A DNA stretch of 64,000 nucleotides, taken from assembly GCF_002127585.1 (NCBI RefSeq), contig NZ_NEGZ01000009.1, positions 49,307-113,306 of the forward strand. The letters run 5' to 3'. Source of the stretch: Janthinobacterium sp. GW458P. Its GTDB lineage: Bacteria; Pseudomonadota; Gammaproteobacteria; Burkholderiales; Burkholderiaceae_D. Positions within the stretch are counted from its first letter, which is position 1, and every line of letters begins with the position of its first letter. Below are positions 49,484-58,488 of this stretch, piece by piece. Below the pieces are notes generated by a model. It was not told the origin of the DNA. It searched no databases and saw only the letters and a list, made by a program, of their open reading frames with translations. A program made the translations under genes and the position numbers.

Positions 49484-49840
49484 TTATACGCCCAGCAGTT
49501 CGACGTCGAAAATCAGGGTGGCGTTCGGTGGAATCACGCCGCCGGCGCCGCGTGCGCCATAGCCCAGTGCTGCCGGGATGATCAGCTGGCGCTTGCCGCC
49601 CACTTTCATGCCTTGCACGCCTTCGTCCCAGCCCTGGATGACGCGGCCTGCGCCCAGCGGGAATTCGAACGGGTCGTTGCGGTCCTTGCTCGAATCAAAT
49701 TTCGAACCGGCGCTGCCGTCGTCGTTTTGCAGCCAGCCCGTGTAATGCACGACAACATTGTTGCCGGCTTGCGCTTCAGCGCCTTCGCCGACGACGGTAT
49801 CGATGTATTGCAGGCCGGAAGCGGTAGTGGTGGTGGTCAT
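49484..49840 (-). CDS. FKBP-type peptidyl-prolyl isomerase
   Basis: A 118-residue single-domain FKBP. The active-site segments NNVVVHYTGWL, FEFPLGAGRVIQGWDEGVQGMKVGGKR and PAALGYGARGAGGVIPPNATLIFDVEL are complete. No signal peptide is present, so it folds cytosolic proteins by cis-trans isomerisation of proline bonds. ATG 49840 has AAGGAT upstream; a longer open frame to 49894 has no support. Confidence 0.95.
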   Translation of the reverse strand: MTTTTTASGLQYIDTVVGEGAEAQAGNNVVVHYTGWLQNDDGSAGSKFDSSKDRNDPFEFPLGAGRVIQGWDEGVQGMKVGGKRQLIIPAALGYGARGAGGVIPPNATLIFDVELLGV

Positions 49841-50037
49841 GATTATCCTTGTGTAGGCGATGAAAGCTTCAGATTGTAGAGCAATGAGTTGCAAAGCGCC
49901 ATTCCAGGCCCGGCGCAGGAAAAAGGGAAAATTGCGGCACGATGTGACCGATGGTCGTATTTAAGGGGGGATTTAATACAATCAATACAGTGTTTCCACG
50001 TAAAATGCCTGTTTTGTATTTAACAGTGATTTTTGCC

Positions 50038-51009
50038 ATGTTCCGCAGTCTACGCCGCCTTGTTTTTTCCTCGCTGTGCCTGGTTTCCGCAATGTCTACG
50101 GCGCAAGCCGAAGTGGTGGTCGTGCTCAATTCCCGTGATGCCACGGTGCAACTGCTGGACCAGAAAACCTATGCTCCCCTGTCCACCTTTGCCGTCGGCA
50201 AGGAACCGCATCACCTGATGGAGACGCCGGACGGCAAGTCGCTGATCGTCGCCAGCTCCGTCGGCAACGAGCTGATCTTCCTTGACCCCGTGTCGGGCCA
50301 GATCCAGCGCCGCATCAGCAACATCCTCGACCCCTACCAGATCGGCTTTTCGCCGGATCAGAAGTGGTTCATCTCGAATTCGCTGCGTCTGGACCGCATC
50401 GACCTGTACCGCTACGACGGCAAGAACCTGACCCTGGCCAAGCGCATCGCGCTGCCGAAGCTGCCCAGCCACATGGCCTTCACGGCCGACAGCAGCATGG
50501 CGTTCATTACGCAGCAGGGCAGCAACCAGGTCAGCGCCATCGACCTGGCCACGCAGACGGTGAAATGGACCATGCCCGTCGGTCCCGCGCCGGCCGGCAT
50601 CACGATGACGCCCGACGGTAAATATTTGCTGGTTGGCATCATGGGCAGCGATTACGTGGAAGTGATCGACTGGCGCACGCAAAAGACCGTCAAGCGCATC
50701 AAGGCGGGCGCCGGCACGCATAATTTCCGCGCGCTCGGTGACAAGCGCATGACGTTCGTGTCGAACCGCGTGTCGAACACCATCAACATCATCGACCAGC
50801 AAACCCTGGAAAACGTGGGCACCATCAACGTGCCCGGTGGCCCCGATTGCATGGAAATCACGCCCGATGGCAAGACCATGTGGGTCACCTTGCGCTGGAT
50901 CAAGAAAGTGGCCGTGATCGATTTGACCACGCGCAAGGTGATCAAGACGATACCGGTGGGCCGCTCGCCCCATGGCGTGTATTTCGCCACCCACTCGCCA
51001 CGCATGTGA
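50038..51009 (+). CDS. Periplasmic seven-bladed beta-propeller (YncE-like)
   Basis: A 323-residue secreted protein. A signal peptide (MFRSLRRLVFSSLCLVSAMS then AQAE) is followed by repeats of the YVTN/NHL-type blade: segments such as KEPHHLMETPDGKSLIVAS, PAGITMTPDGKYLLVGI and GGPDCMEITPDGKTMWVTL mark the blades. Such proteins bind partners or cofactors on a ring surface; no enzyme function is seen. It overlaps the deacetylase gene by one base (TGATG). The open frame begins at 49951; ATG 50038 is preferred for the signal peptide. Confidence 0.8.
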   Translation: MFRSLRRLVFSSLCLVSAMSTAQAEVVVVLNSRDATVQLLDQKTYAPLSTFAVGKEPHHLMETPDGKSLIVASSVGNELIFLDPVSGQIQRRISNILDPYQIGFSPDQKWFISNSLRLDRIDLYRYDGKNLTLAKRIALPKLPSHMAFTADSSMAFITQQGSNQVSAIDLATQTVKWTMPVGPAPAGITMTPDGKYLLVGIMGSDYVEVIDWRTQKTVKRIKAGAGTHNFRALGDKRMTFVSNRVSNTINIIDQQTLENVGTINVPGGPDCMEITPDGKTMWVTLRWIKKVAVIDLTTRKVIKTIPVGRSPHGVYFATHSPRM

Positions 51010-51863
51010 TGACGGGTGTGATGATGCAACGCCTCACTTTTGCGGGCCATGTGCCCGCCATGCTGCTGTGCGCCAGCGCGATGTTGTCGACCGCGCATGC
51101 CGCCGCCCCTGTCGCACCTGTTCCTGTATCAGCCGCAGCTTCAGCGCCTGCCGCCTGCAAGGGCACGATCTACATGACCTTCGACACGGGCAGCCAGTCG
51201 CAAGCGCAACTGATTGCCGACGTGCTCAATCAACGCCATGTGAAGGCCACGTTCTTCCTGGCCAACGAAAAGACCACGCGCGGCGACTACTCGCTGGACC
51301 CGTCGTGGGCGCCGTACTGGAAAGCCAGGGTCGCCGAAGGCCATGCGTTCGGCACGCATACGTTTGACCACGTGTACTGGAAGAAGGATCTGGCCAACGG
51401 CTTGATCCAGGTCAAGCCCCAGTTCGGCAAGGACGGCGGCAAGCTGGCCTCCTTCACCGATAAGCAGTTCTGCGAGCAATTGCGCCGCGTCGATACGCGC
51501 TTCCAGGAACTGACGGGCCGCAAGCTCGACCCGTTCTGGCGCGCGCCGGGCGGCTACACGTCGCCGCGCACCCTGGCGGCCGGCAGCGCCTGCGGCTACC
51601 AGCACGCGGGCTGGGCACCGGCCGGGTATTCGGGCGATGAACTGCCCAGCGATAAGTACCCGAACGCCATGCTGCTGAAGAAAGCGCTGGCGAACTTGCG
51701 CAGCGGCGACATTTTCATTGCGCACATGGGCATCTGGTCGCGCAAGGAGCCGTGGGCGCCCGCCAACCTCGATGCCCTGATTTCTGGCCTGCAAGACAAG
51801 GGTTTCTGTTTTGCCACCCTGCGCGCGCATCCCGCCTACGCGCAGAAGAAGGGCCAGCCATGA
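51009..51863 (+). CDS. Polysaccharide deacetylase family (NodB domain)
   Basis: A 284-residue secreted enzyme with a signal peptide ending near STAHAAA and a NodB domain: IYMTFDTGSQS (motif 1, where a usual second aspartate is threonine), GTHTFDH (HxxxH metal site) and FWRAPGGYTS (motif 3). It probably removes N-acetyl groups from an extracytoplasmic polymer, with the periplasm as site. In-frame ATG codons at 51021 and 51024 are alternative starts. It is joined to the next gene by an ATGA overlap. Confidence 0.85.
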   Translation: MTGVMMQRLTFAGHVPAMLLCASAMLSTAHAAAPVAPVPVSAAASAPAACKGTIYMTFDTGSQSQAQLIADVLNQRHVKATFFLANEKTTRGDYSLDPSWAPYWKARVAEGHAFGTHTFDHVYWKKDLANGLIQVKPQFGKDGGKLASFTDKQFCEQLRRVDTRFQELTGRKLDPFWRAPGGYTSPRTLAAGSACGYQHAGWAPAGYSGDELPSDKYPNAMLLKKALANLRSGDIFIAHMGIWSRKEPWAPANLDALISGLQDKGFCFATLRAHPAYAQKKGQP

Positions 51864-52900
51864 TCGCCGCCGATATCCTCAACTTCGTCACGCCGGCCAT
51901 CGACGCCGTGGTCGACGCGTTTGGCGTGGCGCAAGGCTGGCTGTTCCAGACTGTGGTGAATCCCCTCGTCTACCACCTGGGTTTTGGCGAATTCACGGAA
52001 GAGGCGTTCGAAGGCACGGAATGGCTGCTGATCGGCCTGTGCGAACTGCTGCTGCTGTTTCTCGTGCTGCGTCCGCTCGAAGCCTTGATTCCCGCGCAAA
52101 AGATCACCGACCCGCGTGCCCGTTGGAACGATTTTATTTATACCGTGCTGCACCGCATCGGCCTGTTTTCCGTGCTGGTCTTCTTCACGCTCGATCCGCT
52201 GATGGATGCATTGGCGGGCGCTTTGCGTTTCGACAATATCCATCCATTGAACCTGGAATCACTGTTGCCCGGCATCAGTCCGCTGCTCAGTTTTATCATT
52301 TATTTTGTGATACTGGACTTCGTCGACTATTGCTACCACCGGGCTTCGCACCATTTCGGCTGGTGGTGGGGCTTGCACAGCCTGCATCACAGCCAGCAGA
52401 ACATGAACTTGTGGAGCGATGACCGCAACCACCTGCTCGACGACTTCCTGCGCGACGTGGTGATGGCGCTGGTGGCGCTCGGTATCGGCGTGCCGCCGGG
52501 CCAGTATGTGCTGCTCGTGTCGATTTCGCGCATCCTGCAAAGCTTGCAGCACGCAAATGTGAGGATACACTTCGGCCGCATCGGCGAGCGGCTGCTGATT
52601 TCGCCCCGTTTCCACCGCACGCATCACGCCATTGGCGTGGGGCATGAGTCGGCAGGCAAGGGCAGCCTGGGCGGTTGCAACTTCGGCGTGGTCTTGCCGA
52701 TCTGGGATATGCTGCTGGGTACCGCGAATTTCTCGGCCGGCTATGCGCGCACGGGCGTGCGCGACCAGCTGGCCCGCATCGACAGCCAAGGCGTGGGCCG
52801 CCCCGGGCGCAACTATGGCCGCGGCTTCTGGCAGCAGCAATGGCTGGGCCTGCGCCGCATGGTGGAATTTGCAAGAATTAAACGAAAAGGACGCCGCTGA
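51860..52900 (+). CDS. Sterol desaturase/fatty acid hydroxylase family membrane protein
   Basis: A 346-residue di-iron membrane enzyme. The three histidine clusters are HRASHH (near 158), HSLHHSQ (near 173) and HRTHH (near 255), with four or more membrane helices around them. The family hydroxylates or desaturates lipids, including fatty acids, sterols and hopanoids. It is coupled by overlap to the deacetylase before it and to the EI24 gene after it, so lipid and polysaccharide changes may be linked. The exact substrate is unknown. Confidence 0.85.
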   Translation: MIAADILNFVTPAIDAVVDAFGVAQGWLFQTVVNPLVYHLGFGEFTEEAFEGTEWLLIGLCELLLLFLVLRPLEALIPAQKITDPRARWNDFIYTVLHRIGLFSVLVFFTLDPLMDALAGALRFDNIHPLNLESLLPGISPLLSFIIYFVILDFVDYCYHRASHHFGWWWGLHSLHHSQQNMNLWSDDRNHLLDDFLRDVVMALVALGIGVPPGQYVLLVSISRILQSLQHANVRIHFGRIGERLLISPRFHRTHHAIGVGHESAGKGSLGGCNFGVVLPIWDMLLGTANFSAGYARTGVRDQLARIDSQGVGRPGRNYGRGFWQQQWLGLRRMVEFARIKRKGRR

Positions 52901-53727
52901 TGCGCAATGTGTTGAATTCGTATGGCCGTGCTTTCCTGTCGCAATGGCACGGCAGGATACTGCTGCTGAGCGCAGTGCCGTTCATCCTGTCGGTGGTGGT
53001 GTGGGGCGCCCTGCTGTACGTGGGCCTGCAGCCGCTGATCGACAGCCTGCATGCGCTGTTTACGCAGTACGATTTCTTCCGCACCAGCGGCCAGGTGCTG
53101 GCCACCTTCGGCCTGGGCGTGCTCAAAGCCGTCATCGTACCCCTGATCGCCATGTTCATGCTGCTGCCGCTGATGATCCTGACGGCGCTGATCTTCATGG
53201 GCCTGTTCGCCATGCCGGCCATCGGCCGCCACGTGGGCGGGCGGCACTTTGCGCAGCTGGAAAAGAAGCATGGCGGCAGCCTGCTTGGCAGCGTCGGCAC
53301 CTCGCTGGCCACTTTCTTGCTGTTCATCGTCGCCTGGGTCATCCTGCTGCCCCTGTACGCGTTTCCGCCCGCCGCACTGGCGGGGCAAGCCGTGCTGTGG
53401 GGCTGGCTGACCTACCGCGTGATGGCGTATGACGCCATGGCCGATTATGCCAGCGTGGACGAGCGCCACGCCGTCATGCGCACGCAGCGCTGGCCCCTGC
53501 TGGCCATCGGCATGGTCTCCGGCGCGGCCGGCGCCGTGCCTGGCCTGCTGTGGATGGGCGGCGCGATGTCGGTGGTGTTTTTCCCCTTCCTGGCGGCGTT
53601 CGCCATCTGGCTGTATGTGCTGATCTTTATCTTTACGGGCCTGTGGTTCCAGTATTACTGCCTGGAAGCATTGGCGCGCCTGCGGGGCCAGCGCGGCATG
53701 ACGGACGTGGCGCCGGCGGATGCCTGA
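52900..53727 (+). CDS. EI24/CysZ-like membrane protein
   Basis: A 275-residue protein with about six hydrophobic segments, starting RILLLSAVPFILSVVVWGAL and including the PLIAMFMLLPLMILTALIF helix and the AGAVPGLLWMGGAM stretch. It belongs to the EI24 (etoposide-induced 2.4) family, which includes CysZ. CysZ moves sulfate, but no cysteine gene is nearby, so this member may have another role. Its start overlaps the desaturase stop (TGATG). Confidence 0.75.
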   Translation: MRNVLNSYGRAFLSQWHGRILLLSAVPFILSVVVWGALLYVGLQPLIDSLHALFTQYDFFRTSGQVLATFGLGVLKAVIVPLIAMFMLLPLMILTALIFMGLFAMPAIGRHVGGRHFAQLEKKHGGSLLGSVGTSLATFLLFIVAWVILLPLYAFPPAALAGQAVLWGWLTYRVMAYDAMADYASVDERHAVMRTQRWPLLAIGMVSGAAGAVPGLLWMGGAMSVVFFPFLAAFAIWLYVLIFIFTGLWFQYYCLEALARLRGQRGMTDVAPADA

Positions 53728-53758
53728 GCTTAACTATTGAATCAAAGAAGGAAATTTC

Positions 53759-54544
53759 ATGGCTATCGGATTGATCATCATCGGCGACGAAATCCTGTCG
53801 GGCAAGCGCACTGACCAGCATTTCCCGAAAGTGGTGCAAATGCTCAAGCAGCGCGGCTTGCAGCTGAGCTGGGCGGAATACGTGGGCGATGAGCCGGCGC
53901 GCCTGATGGCCTTGCTCAAGCGCAGCTTTGCCAGCGGCGACATCGTTTTCAGCTTTGGCGGCATCGGCGCCACGCCGGATGACCATACGCGCCAGGCGGC
54001 GGCCGATGCGCTGGGCTTGCCGCTGGTGCTGCATCCGCAGGGCAAGGCGAACATCCAGCAACGGATCACGGAAATGGGCGCAGAGGCGGGCGCGCCGGCG
54101 GACCTGAACTCGCCGGAAAACCTGCATCGCCTGAAAATGGCGGAATTTGTCGAAGGCGCCGAGCTGATTCCGAATCCGTACAACAAGATTGCCGGCTTTG
54201 CCGTGCGCGAGCACTATTTCGTGCCTGGTTTTCCCGTCATGTCCTGGCCCATGATCGAATGGGTGCTCGACACGCATTACAGCCATTTGTTCAACCAGGT
54301 GCCGCATGCGGAACATGCCTTGCTCGTGTATGAAACGGCGGAATCGCTGCTGACGCCGCTGATGGTGCGCCTCGAGGCGGAGTTTCCGTTGATCAAGGTT
54401 TTCAGCCTGCCCAGCGTGGGCGACGCACAGACGCGCCGGCATATCGAACTGGGCGTCAAGGGCGAGCCGAAGCAAGCGGCGGCCGCCTTCGCGGACATGT
54501 GCGCCGCGCTCGACGCCATGCAGGCGGAATACGTCACCATCTGA
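53759..54544 (+). CDS. CinA-like molybdopterin-binding domain protein
   Basis: A 261-residue protein consisting of the CinA N-terminal MoCF-biosynthesis (molybdopterin-binding) domain: LIIIGDEILSGKRTDQHFPK, IVFSFGGIGATPDDHTRQAAADAL and FVPGFPVMSWPMIEWVL. It lacks the C-terminal deamidase domain of full CinA. Members act on pyridine nucleotide breakdown products; the role here is not shown. It begins 31 bases after the EI24 gene behind AAGGAAA and is the last of the run from 50038. Confidence 0.87.
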   Translation: MAIGLIIIGDEILSGKRTDQHFPKVVQMLKQRGLQLSWAEYVGDEPARLMALLKRSFASGDIVFSFGGIGATPDDHTRQAAADALGLPLVLHPQGKANIQQRITEMGAEAGAPADLNSPENLHRLKMAEFVEGAELIPNPYNKIAGFAVREHYFVPGFPVMSWPMIEWVLDTHYSHLFNQVPHAEHALLVYETAESLLTPLMVRLEAEFPLIKVFSLPSVGDAQTRRHIELGVKGEPKQAAAAFADMCAALDAMQAEYVTI

Positions 54545-54908
54545 GCTGCTGCCAGCCCGGCGCCGGCGGCTTTTTCGCCATCGCCCAGCCCGCCTTAGGC
54601 CCATGTTCGACAGTGGACAGTCCCGGTCGTTGTTTTTTTGCGAAAATCTTCAATGAAGCAAGATTTTTGTGCGCGCTCGTCAGTCGTTTTCATGCCGATG
54701 TGGTGGAATGGTGAACAGGGACTCCGCGTGTCAGACACGGGGTTGCCTGCCTGTGCAGTAGAGCGTTTTTTTGATTCACCGGTATGGACATCATGTTAAG
54801 CAAGCTTTGTTGTGACCGGGCCTGTCTGGCCCTCGTCTTATCCTGCGCGGAGCGGTATCGCTGCCGCATTTTCCGCGCCGTCCAAACCCAACCTTACCCC
54901 AGCATCCC
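54545..54908. other. Intergenic region before the penicillin-binding protein gene
   Basis: In 364 bases I see a hairpin followed by TTTTT (54554-54575) as a possible terminator for the cinA-like gene, a 5'-tRNA-Leu-like stretch from 54694 that does not fold as a complete tRNA, a CGTGT-CAG-ACACG hairpin (54727-54739), and an AT-rich patch around 54630-54680 that may hold the PBP promoter. No trustworthy open frame. Confidence 0.45.
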
Positions 54909-57900
54909 ATGAAAGACACAGGCGTCAACCTGGCCGCGCAAGAGCGGCTCCCCACCGACCCGGCGGCCGAAGCCGGCCCCGAGGCGCCGCCGCCGGCAAG
55001 CCCGCCGAAGAAGCGCCGTTCGCGCATCTGGCCCATTTTCCTGATCATTGTGCTGGCGCTGATCGCCGGCGTGGCCTGGTTCGTCATGCGCGAAGTGCGC
55101 ACCTCGGCCCTGCAGGCGGAGTTTTTCTCGCGCCTGGACCGCCAGCTGACATACAAGGTCGAGCCTGGCTCCGCGCCTGCCGGCGCCATCCGCTATCCGC
55201 AGCATGGCCCTTATGACGAGCGCCTCGGCTATGCCAGCCTGCCCGACTTCATCACCAAGCTCAATGCGCGCGACTATGCGGTCACGGCGCAGGCGCGCAT
55301 GTCGCCGAAAATGGTGCAACTGGTCGACATGGGCATCTTTGCCACCTATCACGAGAAAAACCGCGCGGGATTGAGCATCCTCGATTGCCGCGCCGCGCCC
55401 CTGTTCGCGGCCAGCTATCCCGAGCGCATGTTCGACGGCTTTGCCGATGCGCCGCCGGCGCTGGTGCAAAGCCTGCTGTTCATCGAAAACCGCGAATTGC
55501 TCGATCCTGGCACGCCCGGGCGCAATCCCGCCGTCGAATGGGACCGCCTGAGCAAGGCGATTCTGGACAAGGCGCTGAACCTGTTCGGCGGCCACCGGGG
55601 CGGCGGCGGCAGCACCCTGGCCACGCAGATCGAAAAGTACCGGCATTCGGAAGACGGCCGCACCAGCTCCATGCAGGACAAGCTGCTGCAGATGATGTCG
55701 GCCAGCCTGCGCTCGTACCAGGATGGCGAAAACACCATGGAAGCGCGGCGCAAGATCGTCGTCAACTATCTCAATACCGTGCCGCTGTCGGCAAAGAGCG
55801 GCTTTGGCGAGGTCAACGGCATCGGCGACGGCATGTGGGTCTGGTATGGCCGCCCGTTTGCCGAAGTGAAAACTTTGCTCAGTGGAAAAATGGATCAACC
55901 CGGCAGCGCGCTGGCCTACAAGCAGGCGTTGAGCCTGCTGATCGCGCAGCGCCGTCCGTCCCACTACCTGGTAGCCGGCGGCGCCGACCTGGAAGTGCTG
56001 ACCAACAGCCATCTGCGCCTGCTGGCGCAGGCGGGCGTGATCTCGGCGCAGCTGCGCGATGCCGCCATCGCCGAAAAGCTGCGCCCGTCAGCGGCGTCGG
56101 GCGTGCAGTCGGAAGCGTCGACCTCGTTCGTCACGCGCAAGGCCTCGAATGCCGTGCGCAACCACCTGGCCAGCATGCTCGGCGATCCGCGCTTGTACAA
56201 CCTGGACCGCCTGGACCTGAAAGTGGTCAGCACGCTCGATGCGCAGGCACAAAACGCCGTCACCAAGGTCTTGCGCGAGCTGCGCGACCCGGAAGTGGCG
56301 AAAGCGGCCGGTTTGACGGGCAAGGGCATGCTGGGCAATGGCGACCCGGCCAACGTCGTGTACAGCTTTACCCTGCTGCAAAAGGGTGAGCAGGCCAACT
56401 TGCTGCGCGTGCAGACGGATAATTTCGACCAGCCGCTCGACATCAACGAGGGCGCCAAGCTGGACCTCGGTTCCACGGCCAAGCTGCGCACCCTGGTGAC
56501 GTACCTGGACATCATCGACCAGCTGCACCAGCGCTACCAGGGCATGGACGCGGCCGAGCTGGGCAAGATCGCCGTCGATCCGAAGGACATGCTGTCGCAG
56601 TGGGCGATTGCCTATCTGAAACCTTTGCCGCTCGGCGAGGCGCGCAAGCTGCCGGCCATGCTGGCGGCCGCCATGGAGCGCAAATACTCGGGCAATCCGG
56701 GCGAAGGCTTCTTCACGGGCGGCGGCTTGCACCATTTCGGCAACTTCTCCAAGCTCGACGACAGCCGCATCATGACGGTGCAGCAGGCCTTGCGCCAGTC
56801 GACCAACCTGGTGTTCGTGCGCCTGATGCGCGACGTGGCCCGCTACTACATGTTTTCGCGCCCCGATTCCTCGGCCTCGCTGCTGGCGGATGCGGACGAT
56901 CCGCGCCGCGCCCAGTACCTGAGCCGGTTTGCCGACAAGGAAGGGCGTGAATTCCTGCACCGCTTCTACCAGAAGTACCGCGGCAAGAGCGTCGACGAGC
57001 AGGAAAAGATTCTGTTGGCCAGCATCCGCCCGACGCCTGTGCGCCTGGCGAACATCTTCCGCACCATCAATCCCAAGGGCACGGTGGCGGAATTCGGCGA
57101 TTTCCTCAACGCCAACCTGCCGTCGCAAAACGAAGTGCCGCCCGAGCGCGTGGCCAGGATGTACCAGCAGTACGCGATGGAAAACTGGTCGCTGGCCGAC
57201 CGCGGTTATCTGGCCAATGTGCATCCGCTGGAACTGTGGATGGTGGCGTACCTGCGCCAGCACGAAGGTTCCACCCTGTCGCAGATGGTGGCGGCCAGCG
57301 AGAAGGAGCGCCAGGAAGTCTACAAATGGCTGTTCAACACGCACCGCAAGCACGCGCAGGACCGCCGCATCGCCAACTTGCTGGAAGTCGAAGGTTTCCT
57401 GGAAATCCACCGCCAGTGGAAGAAGATGGGCTATCCGTTCGATTCGCTGGTGCCGTCGTATGCGACCACCCTGGGCGCTTCGGCAGACCGTCCCGCCGCG
57501 CTGGCCGAGTTGATGGGCATCATCATCAACGATGGCGTGCGCAAGCCGAGCGTGCGCATCGATTCCATGCATTTCGCCGCCAACACGCCGTACGACACCA
57601 TGGTCAAGCGGGGCAGCAAGGTGGAAGCGGAACAGGTGCTGTCGCCGGACGTGGCCAAGGCTGTCGCCAAGGCCATCCGCGAAGTCGTGTCCGACGGCAC
57701 GGCGAAACGGGCGAAGACGGCGTTTGTCGGCGCCGACGGCGTGCCGATCCCGATGGGCGGCAAGACGGGCACGGGCGACCAGCGCTTCGACGTGTATGGA
57801 GCCGGCGGCCGCCTGATCGAGTCGCGCTATGTGAACCGCTCGGCCACGTTCGTCTTCAATATCGGCGAGCGCTTCTATGGCAGCATGACGGCGTATGTGC

Positions 57901-58037
57901 GGGGCCCGGAATCGAAGAACTACGATTTCACCAGCGCCTTGCCGGTGCAATTGCTCGTGTCGCTGGCGCCGAGCTTGATGCCGCTGATCGAGCCGCCCGC
58001 GCCGGCCGAGGGCGTGGCGAAGCAGTGTACGAATTAA
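54909..58037 (+). CDS. Class A penicillin-binding protein-like (GT51 plus transpeptidase)
   Basis: A 1042-residue membrane protein. A Pro/Ala-rich cytosolic tail and one helix (WPIFLIIVLALIAGVAWFVM, residues 41-60) precede a glycosyltransferase-51 domain: the catalytic glutamate region is SLLFIENRELLD (E193), and GGGGSTLATQIEKY is the GGST motif. The transpeptidase domain has STAK (S522, K525), STN (S631-N633) and KTGTGDQRF near residue 955. It polymerises and cross-links peptidoglycan in the periplasm. It is longer than PBP1b and its motifs are divergent (EN for ED). A family-related name such as PbpC is not clear. It follows no partner gene. Confidence 0.85.
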   Translation: MKDTGVNLAAQERLPTDPAAEAGPEAPPPASPPKKRRSRIWPIFLIIVLALIAGVAWFVMREVRTSALQAEFFSRLDRQLTYKVEPGSAPAGAIRYPQHGPYDERLGYASLPDFITKLNARDYAVTAQARMSPKMVQLVDMGIFATYHEKNRAGLSILDCRAAPLFAASYPERMFDGFADAPPALVQSLLFIENRELLDPGTPGRNPAVEWDRLSKAILDKALNLFGGHRGGGGSTLATQIEKYRHSEDGRTSSMQDKLLQMMSASLRSYQDGENTMEARRKIVVNYLNTVPLSAKSGFGEVNGIGDGMWVWYGRPFAEVKTLLSGKMDQPGSALAYKQALSLLIAQRRPSHYLVAGGADLEVLTNSHLRLLAQAGVISAQLRDAAIAEKLRPSAASGVQSEASTSFVTRKASNAVRNHLASMLGDPRLYNLDRLDLKVVSTLDAQAQNAVTKVLRELRDPEVAKAAGLTGKGMLGNGDPANVVYSFTLLQKGEQANLLRVQTDNFDQPLDINEGAKLDLGSTAKLRTLVTYLDIIDQLHQRYQGMDAAELGKIAVDPKDMLSQWAIAYLKPLPLGEARKLPAMLAAAMERKYSGNPGEGFFTGGGLHHFGNFSKLDDSRIMTVQQALRQSTNLVFVRLMRDVARYYMFSRPDSSASLLADADDPRRAQYLSRFADKEGREFLHRFYQKYRGKSVDEQEKILLASIRPTPVRLANIFRTINPKGTVAEFGDFLNANLPSQNEVPPERVARMYQQYAMENWSLADRGYLANVHPLELWMVAYLRQHEGSTLSQMVAASEKERQEVYKWLFNTHRKHAQDRRIANLLEVEGFLEIHRQWKKMGYPFDSLVPSYATTLGASADRPAALAELMGIIINDGVRKPSVRIDSMHFAANTPYDTMVKRGSKVEAEQVLSPDVAKAVAKAIREVVSDGTAKRAKTAFVGADGVPIPMGGKTGTGDQRFDVYGAGGRLIESRYVNRSATFVFNIGERFYGSMTAYVRGPESKNYDFTSALPVQLLVSLAPSLMPLIEPPAPAEGVAKQCTN

Positions 58038-58052
58038 ATCGTTGCTGCAATG

Positions 58053-58082
58053 AAAAGCCGGCCTGAATGGGCCGGTTTTTTT
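58053..58082 (+). terminator. Intrinsic terminator after the PBP gene
   Basis: CCGGCC pairs with GGCCGG across a six-base loop and is followed by seven Ts. It separates the PBP gene from the small gene starting at 58101. Confidence 0.85.
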
Positions 58083-58100
58083 ATGGAAGAGAAAGTGGCT

Positions 58101-58481
58101 ATGGAAAGAACGCAGCAGCTCTTTGCGCAATATCATCGCTTTGACGATGGCGCGCTCGTATCATTCGAGCAGGTGTACGGACCGCAGGGCGTGCAAGCCG
58201 TGCGTATCGTGGTGTACGCAAGAAATCATGCGCTGGACGGCGACGTCTGGCGCCAGGTCGCCATCACGGTGGGCGCGGTGCGCGAAGTGCTGGTCCGGAC
58301 GCCGGGCAATTTCATCAACCGCATCTGCTGCGGCGTGAAGCTGCTGCGTTTTGGCGATGTGTGGTGCGTCGATGTCGACGGCACCTATACGCACGATGAT
58401 CCCGGCTCGCTGGACGAAGTGCGCCGCGATGGCGACTGTTATGTCATCGGCGGCACGGTCGAGGCAATCGAGCTGGACTAG
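58101..58481 (+). CDS. Hypothetical protein
   Basis: A 126-residue soluble protein I cannot place. It is rich in beta-strand-like stretches (VQAVRIVVYARNHAL, VWRQVAITVGAVREVLV) and ends in an acidic DGDCYVIGGTVEAIELD. Codon use fits the surroundings. The frame opens at 58050 inside the terminator region; ATG 58101 with GAGAAAG before it is the better start. Convergent with the GST gene, 7 bases apart. Confidence 0.6.
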   Translation: MERTQQLFAQYHRFDDGALVSFEQVYGPQGVQAVRIVVYARNHALDGDVWRQVAITVGAVREVLVRTPGNFINRICCGVKLLRFGDVWCVDVDGTYTHDDPGSLDEVRRDGDCYVIGGTVEAIELD

Positions 58482-58488
58482 GAATGCA

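Noticed and set aside
56088..58136. 682-residue open frame on minus inside the PBP gene
   Set aside because: It is antisense to intact PBP motifs and has shadow composition.
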